Shown: positions 24,435 through 35,343 of the stretch, piece by piece | Layout of the letters: every line of letters starts with the position of its first letter | Numbering within the stretch: the stretch's first letter is position 1 | Source: Cavia porcellus | Lineage: Eukaryota; Chordata; Mammalia; Rodentia; Caviidae | DNA length: 64,000 nt | Assembly: GCF_034190915.1 (NCBI RefSeq) | Contig: NW_026947484.1 | Location: 84,887,982-84,951,981 of the forward strand | Reading direction: 5' to 3' | Translations under genes and position numbers: made by a program | The notes under the pieces: generated by a model | Told to the model about the DNA's origin: nothing | Database searches by the model: none | The model's input: the letters and a program-made list of their open reading frames with translations, nothing else

Positions 24435-25308
24435 TTCCTATCTCTTTCTTTTAATATGTGTATATGTTTATGGTGTGAATACAGTGCTTATTATTGTATT
24501 ACTTTGCATTTTTCTAATGGTCAAAGACGAATTTTTTTTCATATATTTTCTGGCCATTGTATTTCTTCCTTTATGAAAGGTCTGCTCATTTCTCATGCTC
24601 AGATCTTGATTGAGTCTATTATTATAGGTTATTTAATTGTTTTATTATTTTATATAATTTAGATATCTGTCTGAGGCATACCTGACAAATTTTTGCCCAT
24701 CTGTGTCTGATAAATTTTTAGTCTGATATAATCTCATTTGTTGATTGTTGCTATTTCTGTATAATTGAGCTCCTGTTTAGAAAATATTTTTTATGCCTAC
24801 GTCTTCAAATGTCTTATCTATTTTATCTCCCAATAGGTTTAATGTTTCTCTTTTTTAATGTTAAGGTTTTTTGTCCATTTGGATTTTAATCAGTATATGA
24901 TGAGAGATAAGGGTCTAGTTTCAATCTTCTACAAATTCATAACTAGTTTTCCCAAAATCATTTAATGAATATTCTATCTTTCCTCCAACACATGCTTTTG
25001 GCCCCATTGTTTCATATTTTTCCCCCCCAGGGATCAAACTCACGACTGCATGCTTGCAAGACAGGTGCTTATGTTGCAGAGCTAAATCTCCAGCCCCAAG
25101 GCCTCATTGTTAAAGATCAAATAGCTTAATATATCTGGGGAAATTTTCATATCCTCAATTCTGTTTTATTGGTCCATGTACCATGGACCATTACCATGCT
25201 CTTTTATAGTACTGTTTGAAGTTAGGTATTGCTATGTCTCCTGCCTTGCTCTTGTTGGCCACAATTGCTTGTAATTCTGGATCTCTTCTGGCTACATATA
25301 AATTTTAT
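24435..25308 (-). mobile_element. L1 ORF2 segment, inverted half of a twin-primed insertion
   Basis: The plus strand shows antisense L1 ORF2: 'ttgcatttttctaatggtca', 'ttttggatttt aatc'-type sequence, 'gggtctagtttcaatcttct', 'agttttcccaaaatcattta' and 'cattaccatgctcttttata', up to 'ctggctacatataaatttta'. Moving right, this goes toward the L1 5' side. At about 25,308 it meets a sense segment of the same L1. An ID element is nested at 25,012-25,100. Confidence 0.85.
25012..25100 (-). repeat. ID SINE nested in L1
   Basis: Inverted ID: 'cagggatcaaactcacgact', 'gcttgcaagacaggtgctta' and 'gagctaaatctccagcccc'. The direct repeats GCCCCATTGTT (25,001-25,011) and GCCTCATTGTT (25,101-25,111), 10 of 11 identical, flank it. 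The L1 sequence reads through when one copy plus the insert is removed, so the ID is younger than the L1. Confidence 0.93.
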
Positions 25309-26128
25309 CAAACAATAACAAATGTTGGTGAGGCTGGGGTGAAAAAATAATGCTCCTTCTCTATTGGTGGGAATCTAAACTGCACAGTCATATGGAAGTC
25401 AGTATAAAGATCTGAAAGACTTGAAGTTATACACAGCTATCCTCCTGCTAGGCATTTTCTCCAAAGAATTTAAGTCATCATACTATATAGATACATGCAT
25501 ACCAATATTCATAGTAGCACAATTCATAATAACTAAATCCTAGAAGCAGCCTGTATACCAATCAACAGACATCTGGATAAAGAGAATGTGGTATCTATAT
25601 ACATTGGAATATTAGTTGGCTATCAGAATGACAAAATTGAGGCATTTTTTTTGAAAATGTATGGACCTGGAAAGCATAATATTGAGTGAAATAAGCCAAA
25701 AACACAATCTTAAATACTGCATGGTATCTCTCATTTGAATGAGGTAAAGTATAAACAAAGAAAATGATAAAGCATGGATAGAAAGGGATAAAAGGACAGA
25801 TCTCTTGCAATAGGAAAGTGGTTCCTGGGAACAAGGGAGAGGGGTGAGAAAGGGAAGGAGAAATAAGAAAAATAAAGATGTGCTATGTACAGGAAGCTAC
25901 AACCCCAATGAATATAGGCATTATATATCATAACAGGATCTAAGATAAATAAAATCCGTAACAGTGCAATTAGGACAAGAGATTTGGCAGAGGAAGATAG
26001 GAGGGGGAGAATGGGGGAAAGAAACTGAAAAAAAATAGAGAAACATGCTGTACACATATCCATTTCCCAAGATCATTGAAAGCTACAAAACTGCAAGGAT
26101 GCACAAATAAAATTAAAAAATAAAAAGA
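25309..26128 (+). mobile_element. L1 3' end, sense half of the twin-primed insertion
   Basis: Starts 'aacaataacaaatgttggtg aggctgggg' and continues with L1 ORF2 3' motifs: 'attggtgggaatctaaactg', 'accaatcaacagacatctgg', 'gaatgtggtatctatataca', 'ttggaatattagttggctat' and 'tgagtgaaataagccaaaaa'. A G/A-rich 3' UTR follows ('ggaagataggagggggagaa'), then an A-rich end at 26,103-26,128. Many stops; not functional. Confidence 0.88.
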
Positions 26129-26301
26129 CACCTGAAAAAGTTTTCAATGAAATTAATCTCTAAACATATGATTATAAAAACATATATCAACTATTTTAAC
26201 CCACATATAAAATCCTAATAGCAGCAAAAATTCTCCTCATTCAAATTTTAGCAAAAAGTATAAACAACTTAATTACACTAACATGTTAGAAAATAAGTTT
26301 T

Positions 26302-26401
26302 TTTTTTTTTTTTTTCCTTTTTATTGGTACCGGGGATCGAACTAACGACTGTCTGCTTGCAAGGCAGGTGCTTATGCCACTGAGCTAAATCCCCAGCCCC
26401 C
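26302..26401 (-). repeat. ID SINE, young subfamily
   Basis: A T run (A tail on the sense strand), then 'ctttttattggtaccgggga', 'tctgcttgcaaggcaggtgc' and 'gagctaaatccccagcccc'. A perfect 14-bp target site duplication AGAAAATAAGTTTT lies at 26,288-26,301 and 26,402-26,415. The sense tail contains AATAAA directly after 'ggtacc'. The intact duplication points to a recent insertion. Confidence 0.97.
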
Positions 26402-26415
26402 AGAAAATAAGTTTT

Positions 26416-27022
26416 AATAGTAAAAAAATAACTGATACATACAATAGTTTAGCTTCTAGTGGCATTAGTTTTATACAATGAACCAAAAAATCTTTAGCAA
26501 ACTACCTTAAGATAGAAATATATTTTTATTCATTGCTGAAAATGGAAAATTAAAAACTAATACTTTTGTTATCAGCTTATATACCTCCTTTATTTGTTAT
26601 CATAATAGTTTCTATCATTTTTGATTATGGTTCTTACAGCAATATTTCTAGACCATTATTATTTTAAAATACCTCATCTGTAATTTAAGCATTTACTTCA
26701 GAAGTCTTATAAATATCAATATGCTTATTTCTTTTGGATCTAATAATTATATTAGGAAGTTATAAGATAATTATGCAAATATGCTCATACACTGATGTTC
26801 AGTGAAAGATTTATTATGTTGCTGAAAATTGGAATTTACCAAATATGCACAGACAAGACACTAATCAAATGAAGCATTTAAGTCTGCATGCATAGGATGA
26901 AGAGCAACATAACCACTAACAGAATGATTCAACTTGTAGCTCATTACATGAAAAATGAGTATAGCAAATAATAGTGGTTTCATTTACATATTTAGATATT
27001 GGTATATTCCAAATATTCTTCC
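26416..27022. other. AT-rich, nothing recognised
   Basis: No gene or repeat family seen. Confidence 0.5.
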
Positions 27023-27046
27023 ATATATATATATATATATTCTTCC

Positions 27047-27091
<45 letters not shown>
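27023..27091. repeat. (TA)n/(CA)n compound microsatellite
   Basis: Two TA blocks separated by 'ttcttcca' (the unit 'attcttccatatatatat' occurs twice), followed by about 16 CA units. Confidence 0.93.
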
Positions 27092-27093
<2 letters not shown>

Positions 27094-28144
27094 TACATAT
27101 GTATATGGAATACTCAACTGATCTTTGAAAATGATCTTTTTTCTACCAGTGGTGCAATTTTCATATTTCTTTACAGTCTCTATAATGCTACTGTTTAGTT
27201 ATATCTATTTCTGTCAATATTATAAACATGAACACCTTCTTCAAGCAATTAACTTCCATCTATCAGAAAACTCTAATGTTTAATAGATAGTCATAAACTT
27301 CTAAATATTCAGTTTATTATGTATCTCATGCATAATATTTACTACCAGACATAGTGACCCTGCCTATATGTAATGTATTTAACAAGTAAACATTTCTACA
27401 TTAAAAATGCTTCCATTCTCATAAATTCTCTACATAGTGGATTTTAGCAACTTTCTTTTTTCAAAAACATTCACTCAGTATTGGGTAGGATATTGATAGG
27501 AAGAATGCTAAAATCACAATAATAGAACATTTAATGTATAATTCTGCATTACCATTCTCCTCTCTTGTTAGTTACAAAGCACAAACATTTCTGAACATGA
27601 GTTGTTAAAATGAATTGCTTGAAACTATGTGTGTCTTGCTCATGGTATTACCAATTTCAAAATGTACAAAATTTTTTTCTCATCCATTGTTCTGTTCAAA
27701 AGATAATCTGAGCTCAGAAATGCACCCCACCCCTCTAGCTCAGCAACGCACCACTTGAGACTTAATGGTATTTTTCATACGGGTTTTGTCACATCATTTT
27801 ATAGTGAATATGGACTGGGCAGAGGTGAAAATGATACTAATAAAAAGATAATGTTTGAGAAATAAAATCAGTTGCACTCTTATTAAGAGGTTAACTTCAT
27901 ATTGTAGCTAATAGGATTTACCTCTTAATGGTTCTGAAATGGAAGGAATTTCAGAACATGGAACATGGCTCAAGAATATGTGCTGATGGGAATATATGCT
28001 GATTCATCCAAGAGAGGAACAAAAACATCAGAAAGACTATAGAGGATACCTATGTCAAAGAAAAGACATACAATAGAGAACATGAAAGAATAGTGAAAGC
28101 TTCTGGTATTTAAAGACAGCATTTCTGCCAACATTTCTGTAAAC
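27092..28144. other. nothing recognised
   Basis: AT-rich sequence without supported features. Confidence 0.5.
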
Positions 28145-28345
28145 ATTTCCTGAGGATGTATTATGTGACTGGAAGTGTTATAAGACCTTTGCACTGTTTT
28201 TTTTTTCCATTTCTTAAAAGTCTATGAGATAAGTAGATTCATTTTTCAAGCAGTTGAGGTCCACAGTGGCTTGCCCAAGAGCATGTGGCTGTGTTTCCAG
28301 TTATACACAACTAAAGATTCTTAGTTCTTAGCCATTATACTATTG
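28145..28345 (-). repeat. MIR (CORE-SINE)
   Basis: In inverted MIR order: 'tattatgtgactggaagtgt', 'ttcttaaaagtctatgagat', 'ggtccacagtggcttgccca agagcatgtgg' and a decayed tRNA-like head at 'tcttagccattatac'. Confidence 0.65.
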
Positions 28346-29139
28346 TGAAGAAAGATGTATGAAATACAATCGAAATACGAGTTGTATCACTTCTGTTTTA
28401 TTACATGATGAAATAATAGATAAGGATTCCTGCTTGGAAGTAGTAGGGAATCTATCAGAAACACAGATACACATTCATAGACATACACATGAAAAGCATC
28501 TTTTTAAGCCCTGAAAAAGTGAGTTTGCTAGGATGCTACAGCTAAGATCTTGGGGAGAGGAGAAGCTCACTGTTGGTGGAAAACACATACCATGCCACTT
28601 CTCCACTTGGGGAAACTGACTATTTTATTAAGTGTCTACAGGCTAGAGGCCATGATATCAGACAGAAGTTTCAAATAAAACCACCTGGCAGTAAATACCC
28701 AGGGAGCAAATTACTGGAATATGTTGAGGGACTGAGATCCTAAAGAGAAGAATAAAAAATGTAGTCTAGCATTTTCAGATTTCCTCTAGAGCCTTTTGCC
28801 ACTGACAAACAAGAAGCTGTAAGACCAAACAAATCAGCAGCTGAAAAGCTGCATGGAGTTGTTGGTAGCTTTACATAACAATGGAAATATAAATTATATT
28901 TGCAAACTACGTAGGAAGGAGAGGACCTGAAAAAATATTAGGCTCTTGCAGTGGGATTCTCTTGGGAATACCCTAAAGCGAGCATAATCAGAGGTAAGCT
29001 GAGATTTAAAGTCAGAGCCTTATCCGCTAGTCTGTGAAACCCTTGTTTGAACAGAGGAACTCTGTTCCAAATCCATGTGCTCCGTGGAATACAGAGTTAA
29101 TCTTCTCAGTTGACTCCATGGCACTGTACCCAATGTCCA
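28346..29139. other. nothing firm
   Basis: Moderately mixed composition preceding a MaLR LTR. It might be decayed MaLR internal sequence, but no motif supports that. Confidence 0.35.
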
Positions 29140-29472
29140 GCATTATGGATTGAACATTTGTGTCCTTCTAAAGTTAAAACTCAAAGCCCAAATACGAGAT
29201 TTGGAGGCGGGGCCTTTGGGAGGTAATTATGTAGGATTAATGTCTCTATTAAGTATAAAGTAGGTGACAGACCAGAGCTTTCTTTCTCTTTCACTGTGTA
29301 AGATATAGCAATAAAGCAGTTTTCAGGGATCTAAGAAAAGAGCGTTCACCTGGGAATCAAGTAGCTCACCCTCTTGATCTTAGATACTTCAGCTTCCAGA
29401 ACTATGAGCAAATTATTATTGTTTAAACTACACAGTATGCGATACTTAATTATCACAGTCTTAGGTGACAAA
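29140..29472 (+). mobile_element. MaLR LTR (MLT1/MST-like)
   Basis: Begins 'attatggattgaacatttgt gtccttct' and contains the highly characteristic 'atttggaggcggggcctttg ggaggtaatta'. It then shows 'ctctttcactgtgtaagata', 'cttgatcttagatacttcag', 'cttccagaactatgagcaaa' and 'attgtttaaactacacagta'. This is the standard MaLR order in the plus orientation. No second LTR is seen. Confidence 0.85.
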
Positions 29473-30039
29473 TGTGTCCAGTTTGAAACACCATGAGAAT
29501 AAGACAATAGAAGAGACTTGAAGATGGTGTATGTATTGCAATTTTCAGAAATTAAACTAAATGTGACTAAAATATTTGCCGTTTCACCAGAGAAATGGGA
29601 TCTTTGAGAAAAACAACTAAAGTCATAAAATAAAAGTACATATTAACTAAAACTAAGAGCTTAATACACAATTTGCAAAGCATACTGAAGAGAATGAAGA
29701 TAAATAAATTGAAAAATAAATATGAATAAAATATCCTGATGAATATATACAGGAAAAAAGTGAAAATAATATGAAAAAATTCCCTCAAAACAATGTAAGA
29801 GACAGGGACACAACAAGAGTGAAGGGACCGTAGCATATGCTGCCCACATCACTGCAGGCCCCCAATTCCTTTCAGGACTTAGATGCTCATTTTTCCAGGT
29901 ATCACAAGTGTTTCCAATTTAAACCTCTTAGTCAAATACTACTCTAGGAATTTCACTGAACCAGAGAGACATATTTGGCTGTTCTTCTGAAGCCTGCCCA
30001 TATATAATACTGGCTAATGAAAGAGGATAAATGTACAGG
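29473..30039. other. nothing recognised
   Basis: A-rich up to about 29,800. The minus-strand open frame at 29,567-29,836 is Phe/Ile-rich low-complexity translation. Confidence 0.45.
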
Positions 30040-30225
30040 TGGCTTGCAGGCATATTCTGTTTCCAGAGCTCCCTATAGAATTGGCTGGGGCCTTCATCAA
30101 TGCATTCTATCAGTCCTACTCCTCTTTCTTCCCATTCTTATTTTTTTTTCTTCCTATGTAGATATTGGTCTTAACGACATACACAAATTAATTATCTGAA
30201 TCTGTTTTCTGGGGAACTTAGATGG
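30040..30225 (+). mobile_element. LTR-like fragment, class uncertain
   Basis: 'ttctgtttccagagctccct', 'attctatcagtcctactcct', 'tagatattggtcttaacgac' and 'tctgaatctgttttctgggg aac' resemble the 3' half of a common old mammalian LTR ('cagagtctgtttcctgggga'). The family name is uncertain. Confidence 0.35.
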
Positions 30226-30599
30226 GTGATGGCAACAATAGTCCAAAATACTGGACACTAAGATGAGAATTTGGATTTTATACACCTACTGACTGGCCAA
30301 CAGTGAAAAAATCTACCAATAGCAAAGGTTCAGTGCTGACTGGTCCATAGTATACTGTGGAAGTGGAACTGCTCATGGTATAGAGCTAGAATCGGATACC
30401 AGCTGATGAGAAACAAAACGCCATTGCCCCTGCAATGTCTCAGACTTTTGAATATTTAGAGGAAGAACTCAGTAGAGGGACAGTAGAATCAAAATCTCTT
30501 CCTAAATGTAAATAATGCAATTGAGAAAAATAATAAAAGTTTAAGAATGATTAATCACTAATCAAACATGAAAGTCAGAGGGGTTTCTTTCATACCTTG

Positions 30600-30770
30600 C
30601 AATGTGAACTAATTATCAGGTCTAGAGAATCTACAAATATTAAAATTAAAAATTGTATTTAATAAAACTTCTAAATACAAAACCAATGAAAAACTATATT
30701 TCCATATGCCAGCAAAAAGTAAACATTTAGGAAATGGACCATCTACAAAGAATGCCATCAACACTTAACA
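30600..30770 (+). mobile_element. L1 ORF2 fragment
   Basis: 'ctaaatacaaaaccaatgaa', 'tatatttccatatgccagca' and 'gaccatctacaaagaatgcc' match in order the L1 ORF2 stretch typified by 'atacaaaatcaatgtacaaa' followed by 'tttctatatgccaacaatga'. Short and heavily mutated. Confidence 0.45.
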
Positions 30771-30799
30771 CTAGATACCCTTCAGAAAATCAGGTGCTT

Positions 30800-31020
30800 T
30801 TTCCCTTGCTTTGAGTCTGGGATGGTTCTGCTACTTGCCTTGACCAAAAGGATATAGAAGCAATGTTATTTTAGGACTTCTGAGTTTAAGTGTTACAAAG
30901 CCTTCCATTGTTGTATTTATGTTTGGAAGTAAGCTACCAAACATAGGCACTTTGGATAATGATAGATCACGTGGAGACAAAGAGAGGCGAGGCTATTATA
31001 GAAAAATCAAGGCACCTAGT
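30800..31020 (+). repeat. old dispersed mammalian repeat, class not assigned
   Basis: 'gcttgggatggttctgct'-like sequence, 'acttgccttgaccaaaagga', 'agaagcaatgttattttagg acttctgag' and 'atagatcacgtggagacaaa' follow the order of a widespread mammalian repeat with 'ttgctttgaccaacagaatg' and 'gaccacgtggagcagagac'. I cannot name it reliably. Confidence 0.4.
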
Positions 31021-31087
31021 GGAATAGCCAGTTTTTTTTAATAGTTTCAACTTTTAAAAAATCCTCCAAATGCTTCATAGACAAGGA

Positions 31088-31440
31088 TTTTCGAAGGTGA
31101 CTGAATCCCAGGGCCCTAAAACTGACTTGTATCAAGGAGTGGGGTCTGGTTGGAAGAGGTGGATCAATCGAGACATGGTTTAGAAGGTACACATCTTCTC
31201 TTCCTGCTCCTCCATTTTATATCTCTGCTTTCTGAGTATCATGATGTTAACAGCTTTTCCTCCACTATGGCTCTCTGCCTTGGACCTGGCTGACTGTAGA
31301 ATGAGTTAAAGTCAACTTTTCTTTCTTTAAATTGTGGGCATTGGAGATTTTGTCTTGTGATAAAGAAAGTGGCTAAGATATCTATTAGGATTATTTTGGA
31401 TCCCAGAAGATTCATGGAAGCGGACATCTTTTACAGAAAA
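31088..31440 (+). mobile_element. MaLR-type LTR (ORR1/MT-like)
   Basis: Contains 'gacatggtttagaaggtaca', 'catcttctcttcctgctcct', 'ggctctctgccttggacctg', 'gactgtagaatgagttaaag' and 'gattttgtcttgtgataaag aaagtggctaaga', the order found in rodent MaLR LTRs. It resembles the LTR at 34,530-34,870 ('gccttggaagtagctgactg'), probably the same family. Confidence 0.65.
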
Positions 31441-31554
31441 CAAACTTGCTAAGCCTTGACCAAATTCCTTCATTTCAGATTTATGGCCAATAAATTAGCT
31501 TTTTTAAAACCTACCAATTTTTGAGTTCCATTTGTAATATAGATCTCTCTCTCT

Positions 31555-31640
31555 CCATTCTTCCTTACTTCCCTTTGTCATATCAATCTATCTATTTATC
31601 TAATCTATAATCTATCTAATCTATCATCTATCAATCTACC
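31555..31640. repeat. degenerate (TCTA)n repeat
   Basis: Repeated TATC/TCTA units with interruptions: 'ctatctatttatctaatcta' and 'atctatctaatctatcatct'. Confidence 0.85.
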
Positions 31641-32636
31641 AAAGTTTTATGGAATTGATTCTAAATCAAAGTAAAAGGTGAGAAGTATTGGAAATCTAGC
31701 AATGTAGCACTAAAAGAAATCCAACTGTTGGAGTCAGACAGTGACTTACGTTTTTACACAGTTTACTGTCTATCGTTTTAATCAACCAAGTGTTGGGTCA
31801 CTTTTTTTTTTTTAAAGTTCACTAGCCTAGTTAACATGGGGAGCCAAAGAAGCTAAAAGACAAATCTATGACGTTTTAAGAAATAATTCTTTAGATAGGT
31901 AGGCCAATTATCTGTAGCCAAATACCTCAGTCTGGAAAAGGGCAATATTGATCCAAGAAGAAATAGCATAATTTTGTGATTTACTGAAGAGGTTTTGTTT
32001 ACTTTGCGGTTCTTTTTGAGCATCTTTTGTTCTTTTTAGTAACACTGAAAAATAAACCCAACAGTGGAGACTCAGGCCCCTGCCTAACATGAAGTGCTTT
32101 GTTCAAAAAGAAATTAGGTACTATTTAAGATTTCACAATGCCAGGTAATGTGTATGGAATTTCCAAAATACCCTTTAGTGAATTATGAAGCCATTTTAAT
32201 AGCTAAGATAAGAATAAGCCTTCAAACAATTCAAAGAATCAATTTAATTTTATGTTTTTATATTTTCTGTGGCATAACAAAGAAAGGATTATAGCCCAAT
32301 ACTGAAGAGAGAAAGCAAAGTTTTAATGGAACCAAGAAATCACTGTAATTCGCAGAGTTGCACGCAATTCTTGGGTTCAAAAAAAATCACTAAGGGAATT
32401 TCTCAGACATAGAGGTCACTGTGGTGGACACTAGGATAAAATCAGAGGGGTAGACTATGCATGTGTGCTTCAGAGAAAGCGTGTGCATCTGAGTACGTGG
32501 CTCACAGTGGGGACACACAAGATAAGAAGGGGGAAATGAAGAAAAAGAAGAACTTTCAAAGCATATCTATGCTTTATCCTAGACAGGGCCTTGTATTGCC
32601 AAGGCTTCTAATGTTCTGCGTTTTAAAGAATCAAAG
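31641..32636. other. nothing recognised
   Basis: AT-rich sequence without supported features. Confidence 0.5.

Positions 32637-33152
<516 letters not shown>

Positions 33153-33195
<43 letters not shown>
33153..33195. repeat. (TA)n microsatellite
   Basis: About 21 TA units following 'gtagtta'. Confidence 0.96.
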
Positions 33196-33199
<4 letters not shown>

Positions 33200-34282
33200 A
33201 TGTTATTTTGAATTGAATTTTACTTATCTGTGAAAAATAAATCAGTGGCAACACAATTATTGCTATTATCAAACACTTGGCATGCCTCCCTCTATCACCA
33301 TTGATACTGAAAAAGTTCATCACAGTTGAAAGCACCATATGGCATGTTTATTCTTTGAAAAGTTAGAATAATTCCCCAAATACAGTAAAAATAAATTTCT
33401 GACAAATATCCTCTTAATTATTACTTACATTTATTAAAGACAAAAGAACTGGATGCTATTTTAATTGTAATACCAAAACACCTATTGCATTGAAGCTCAT
33501 TCTATCAAATTGCCAAAGCGGCCTTTCTCAGAAATTTTAGTTTCAAAAAGAGTCGGTCTAATAATCTAATTAGGTAAAGATTTAGTTTCACTACCATTTC
33601 TAATAGGAGGGAAAAAATAGTGTTGCATTTTCCTTCATGACATGATCAACTAAGCTGAGAAAAATCAATAGAATTATTTACCTAACAAAATACTCCTAAT
33701 TGCAAAAGTTCCAAAATATCAATTTACTGGGAACATTTTGGTGTTTGGTTCAGCACACACTCAAACTTCACTCTCCAGGACAAGAACAAGTAGCCTTATA
33801 AGATAGTATGTGTCCTGATCTATAAACGAATTCAATTAAAACTATGATTAAAACATTTTAACTAATATATATACAAATACTATCTAGATCTTTAGCTTCT
33901 TCACTAATAAAAAATGTTAACTATTGTATTTCCTTTTTTAATGTATTTTCAATAAAATTCATATAAATGATCTAATTTTATTGTGCTGTCAGTTGACTTT
34001 GATTTCGATAACATAAGTCAGATTATATGTTGTCGTCAAGCAGTTTTGATTTAAGCTAGCCTCTTTTCTGATTAGATGTTGATAGTGTTTTCTCATAGAA
34101 TTTCTTAAGAAAATAGAATGTTAAAATACAAAGTTATTTAGTTCAAATTATGGAGTAAATTAACAATTAGCTCTAGAGAATTTGAATTCTATTATTCTGT
34201 CTTTTACCGATTGACAACTTTTGGATATTGTTTATTTATTTATGTTTGCTAGGAGATTTAAGTGCTAAGAATTTGATTCATT
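33196..34282. other. AT-rich, nothing recognised
   Basis: No repeat family or gene seen. Confidence 0.5.
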
Positions 34283-34298
34283 AAATATTATCATATTT

Positions 34299-34387
34299 TG
34301 GCTAGGGATTTAGCTCAGAGGCATAAGTTCCTGCCTGGCAAGCGTGAGGTCATGAGTTCAATTCCCAGTACTGAAAAAAAAGGAAAA
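34299..34387 (+). repeat. ID SINE, intermediate subtype
   Basis: 'ggctagggatttagctcaga', 'cctgcctggcaagcgtgagg' and 'gagttcaattcccagtactg', with a short A-rich tail. The flanking near-repeats AATATTATCATATTT (34,283-34,297) and AATATTATTACATTT (34,388-34,402) look like a target site duplication. The body is intermediate between classical ID and the young subfamily. Confidence 0.9.
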
Positions 34388-34529
34388 AAATATTATTACA
34401 TTTGTTTGATGCATGTACTACTTTTAGTAAACTCTCAAGTGTCTCTTACAGCAAAGACATGTAAGTAGAAAACACATAATATGTTTATTTTAGAATTACT
34501 GGGAAAAATTATAACTGTAATTAGATAAT

Positions 34530-34870
34530 TGAATTTTAATACCTGGAACTCCATGGAGTATCAACATAGTTGAGCTTGGGATCGGCCTGGGGAATTGGTG
34601 GAGCACACTGTGGGTGACCTGAGTCATGAAGACAAGGCCTTGGGGCCTGTGTTCACTCCCTCTCTCCTTTCTATCTGGCATTTCCACAGTTGTCCTTGCT
34701 GCCTGCTGTGAACCAAGCACTTTGATCTACCAGGCTTAGTAGCCATGGCGTTTCTGCCTTGGAAGTAGCTGACTGTGGACTGAATCTCCCAAAACTGTGA
34801 GCTAAATTCAACCTCTCCTTTAATCTCTGGTTTTCAGGTAATATGCTGAGCAATGAAAAAGATGACTAAA
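34530..34870 (+). mobile_element. MaLR-type LTR (ORR1/MT-like)
   Basis: 'tcactccctctctcctttct', 'gttgtccttgctgcctgctg', 'ggcgtttctgccttggaagt', 'gctgactgtggactgaatct', 'aactgtgagctaaattcaac' and an end at 'gcaatgaaaaagatgactaa' give the MaLR LTR order in the plus orientation. Confidence 0.7.
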
Positions 34871-35189
34871 ATAAATATTTACAACATATTTAACTTGAAA
34901 TCCAGAATTAGCAATTTTAAATGTTACCATCCAGGAATCTTTTTTTATTGCTGACATTATACAATTTACAAATTTTCATATAAAATTCACATTTAACTCT
35001 TTCTTAAAATTCTGATTGTATTACAGTAAAGAACCACTGTCCTGGAAAAGATGGTCCAGAACGGAGAACTGTATAACACTATTAGACAGTGCTCTTACTG
35101 TTCAGTCTCTCACACTTCTCACTAATATCTGCTATTTTAGGTCTCTGTTGACCACGTTTGTATTCCCTTTCAAGACCTGGAGAGTATTT
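34871..35189. other. nothing recognised
   Basis: AT-rich spacer between an LTR and a SINE. Confidence 0.5.
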
Positions 35190-35343
35190 GACTTTTTCTT
35201 TTTTCTTTTTTCTTTTTTATTTTTTTACTGTTTTGAAATAAGGTCTCCCTAAGTGACCCAGGCTGGTCTTGAACTCACTGTGATCATCTTCCCTCAGACT
35301 GCTAAATGCTGAGCTTGTAGCTCTGTTTCACCATTCCCAGCTG
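35190..35343 (-). repeat. B1 SINE
   Basis: A pyrimidine tail at 35,190-35,227 (TTTTTC units), then 'gttttgaaataaggtctccc', 'gacccaggctggtcttgaac', 'atcttccctcagactgctaa' and a decayed 5' end at 'caccattcccagctga'. Only one internal unit is clear. Confidence 0.85.

Noticed and set aside
29567..29836. 89-codon minus-strand open frame with membrane-like composition
   Set aside because: Phe/Ile/Leu-rich translation of an A-rich plus strand; low complexity, no conserved pattern.
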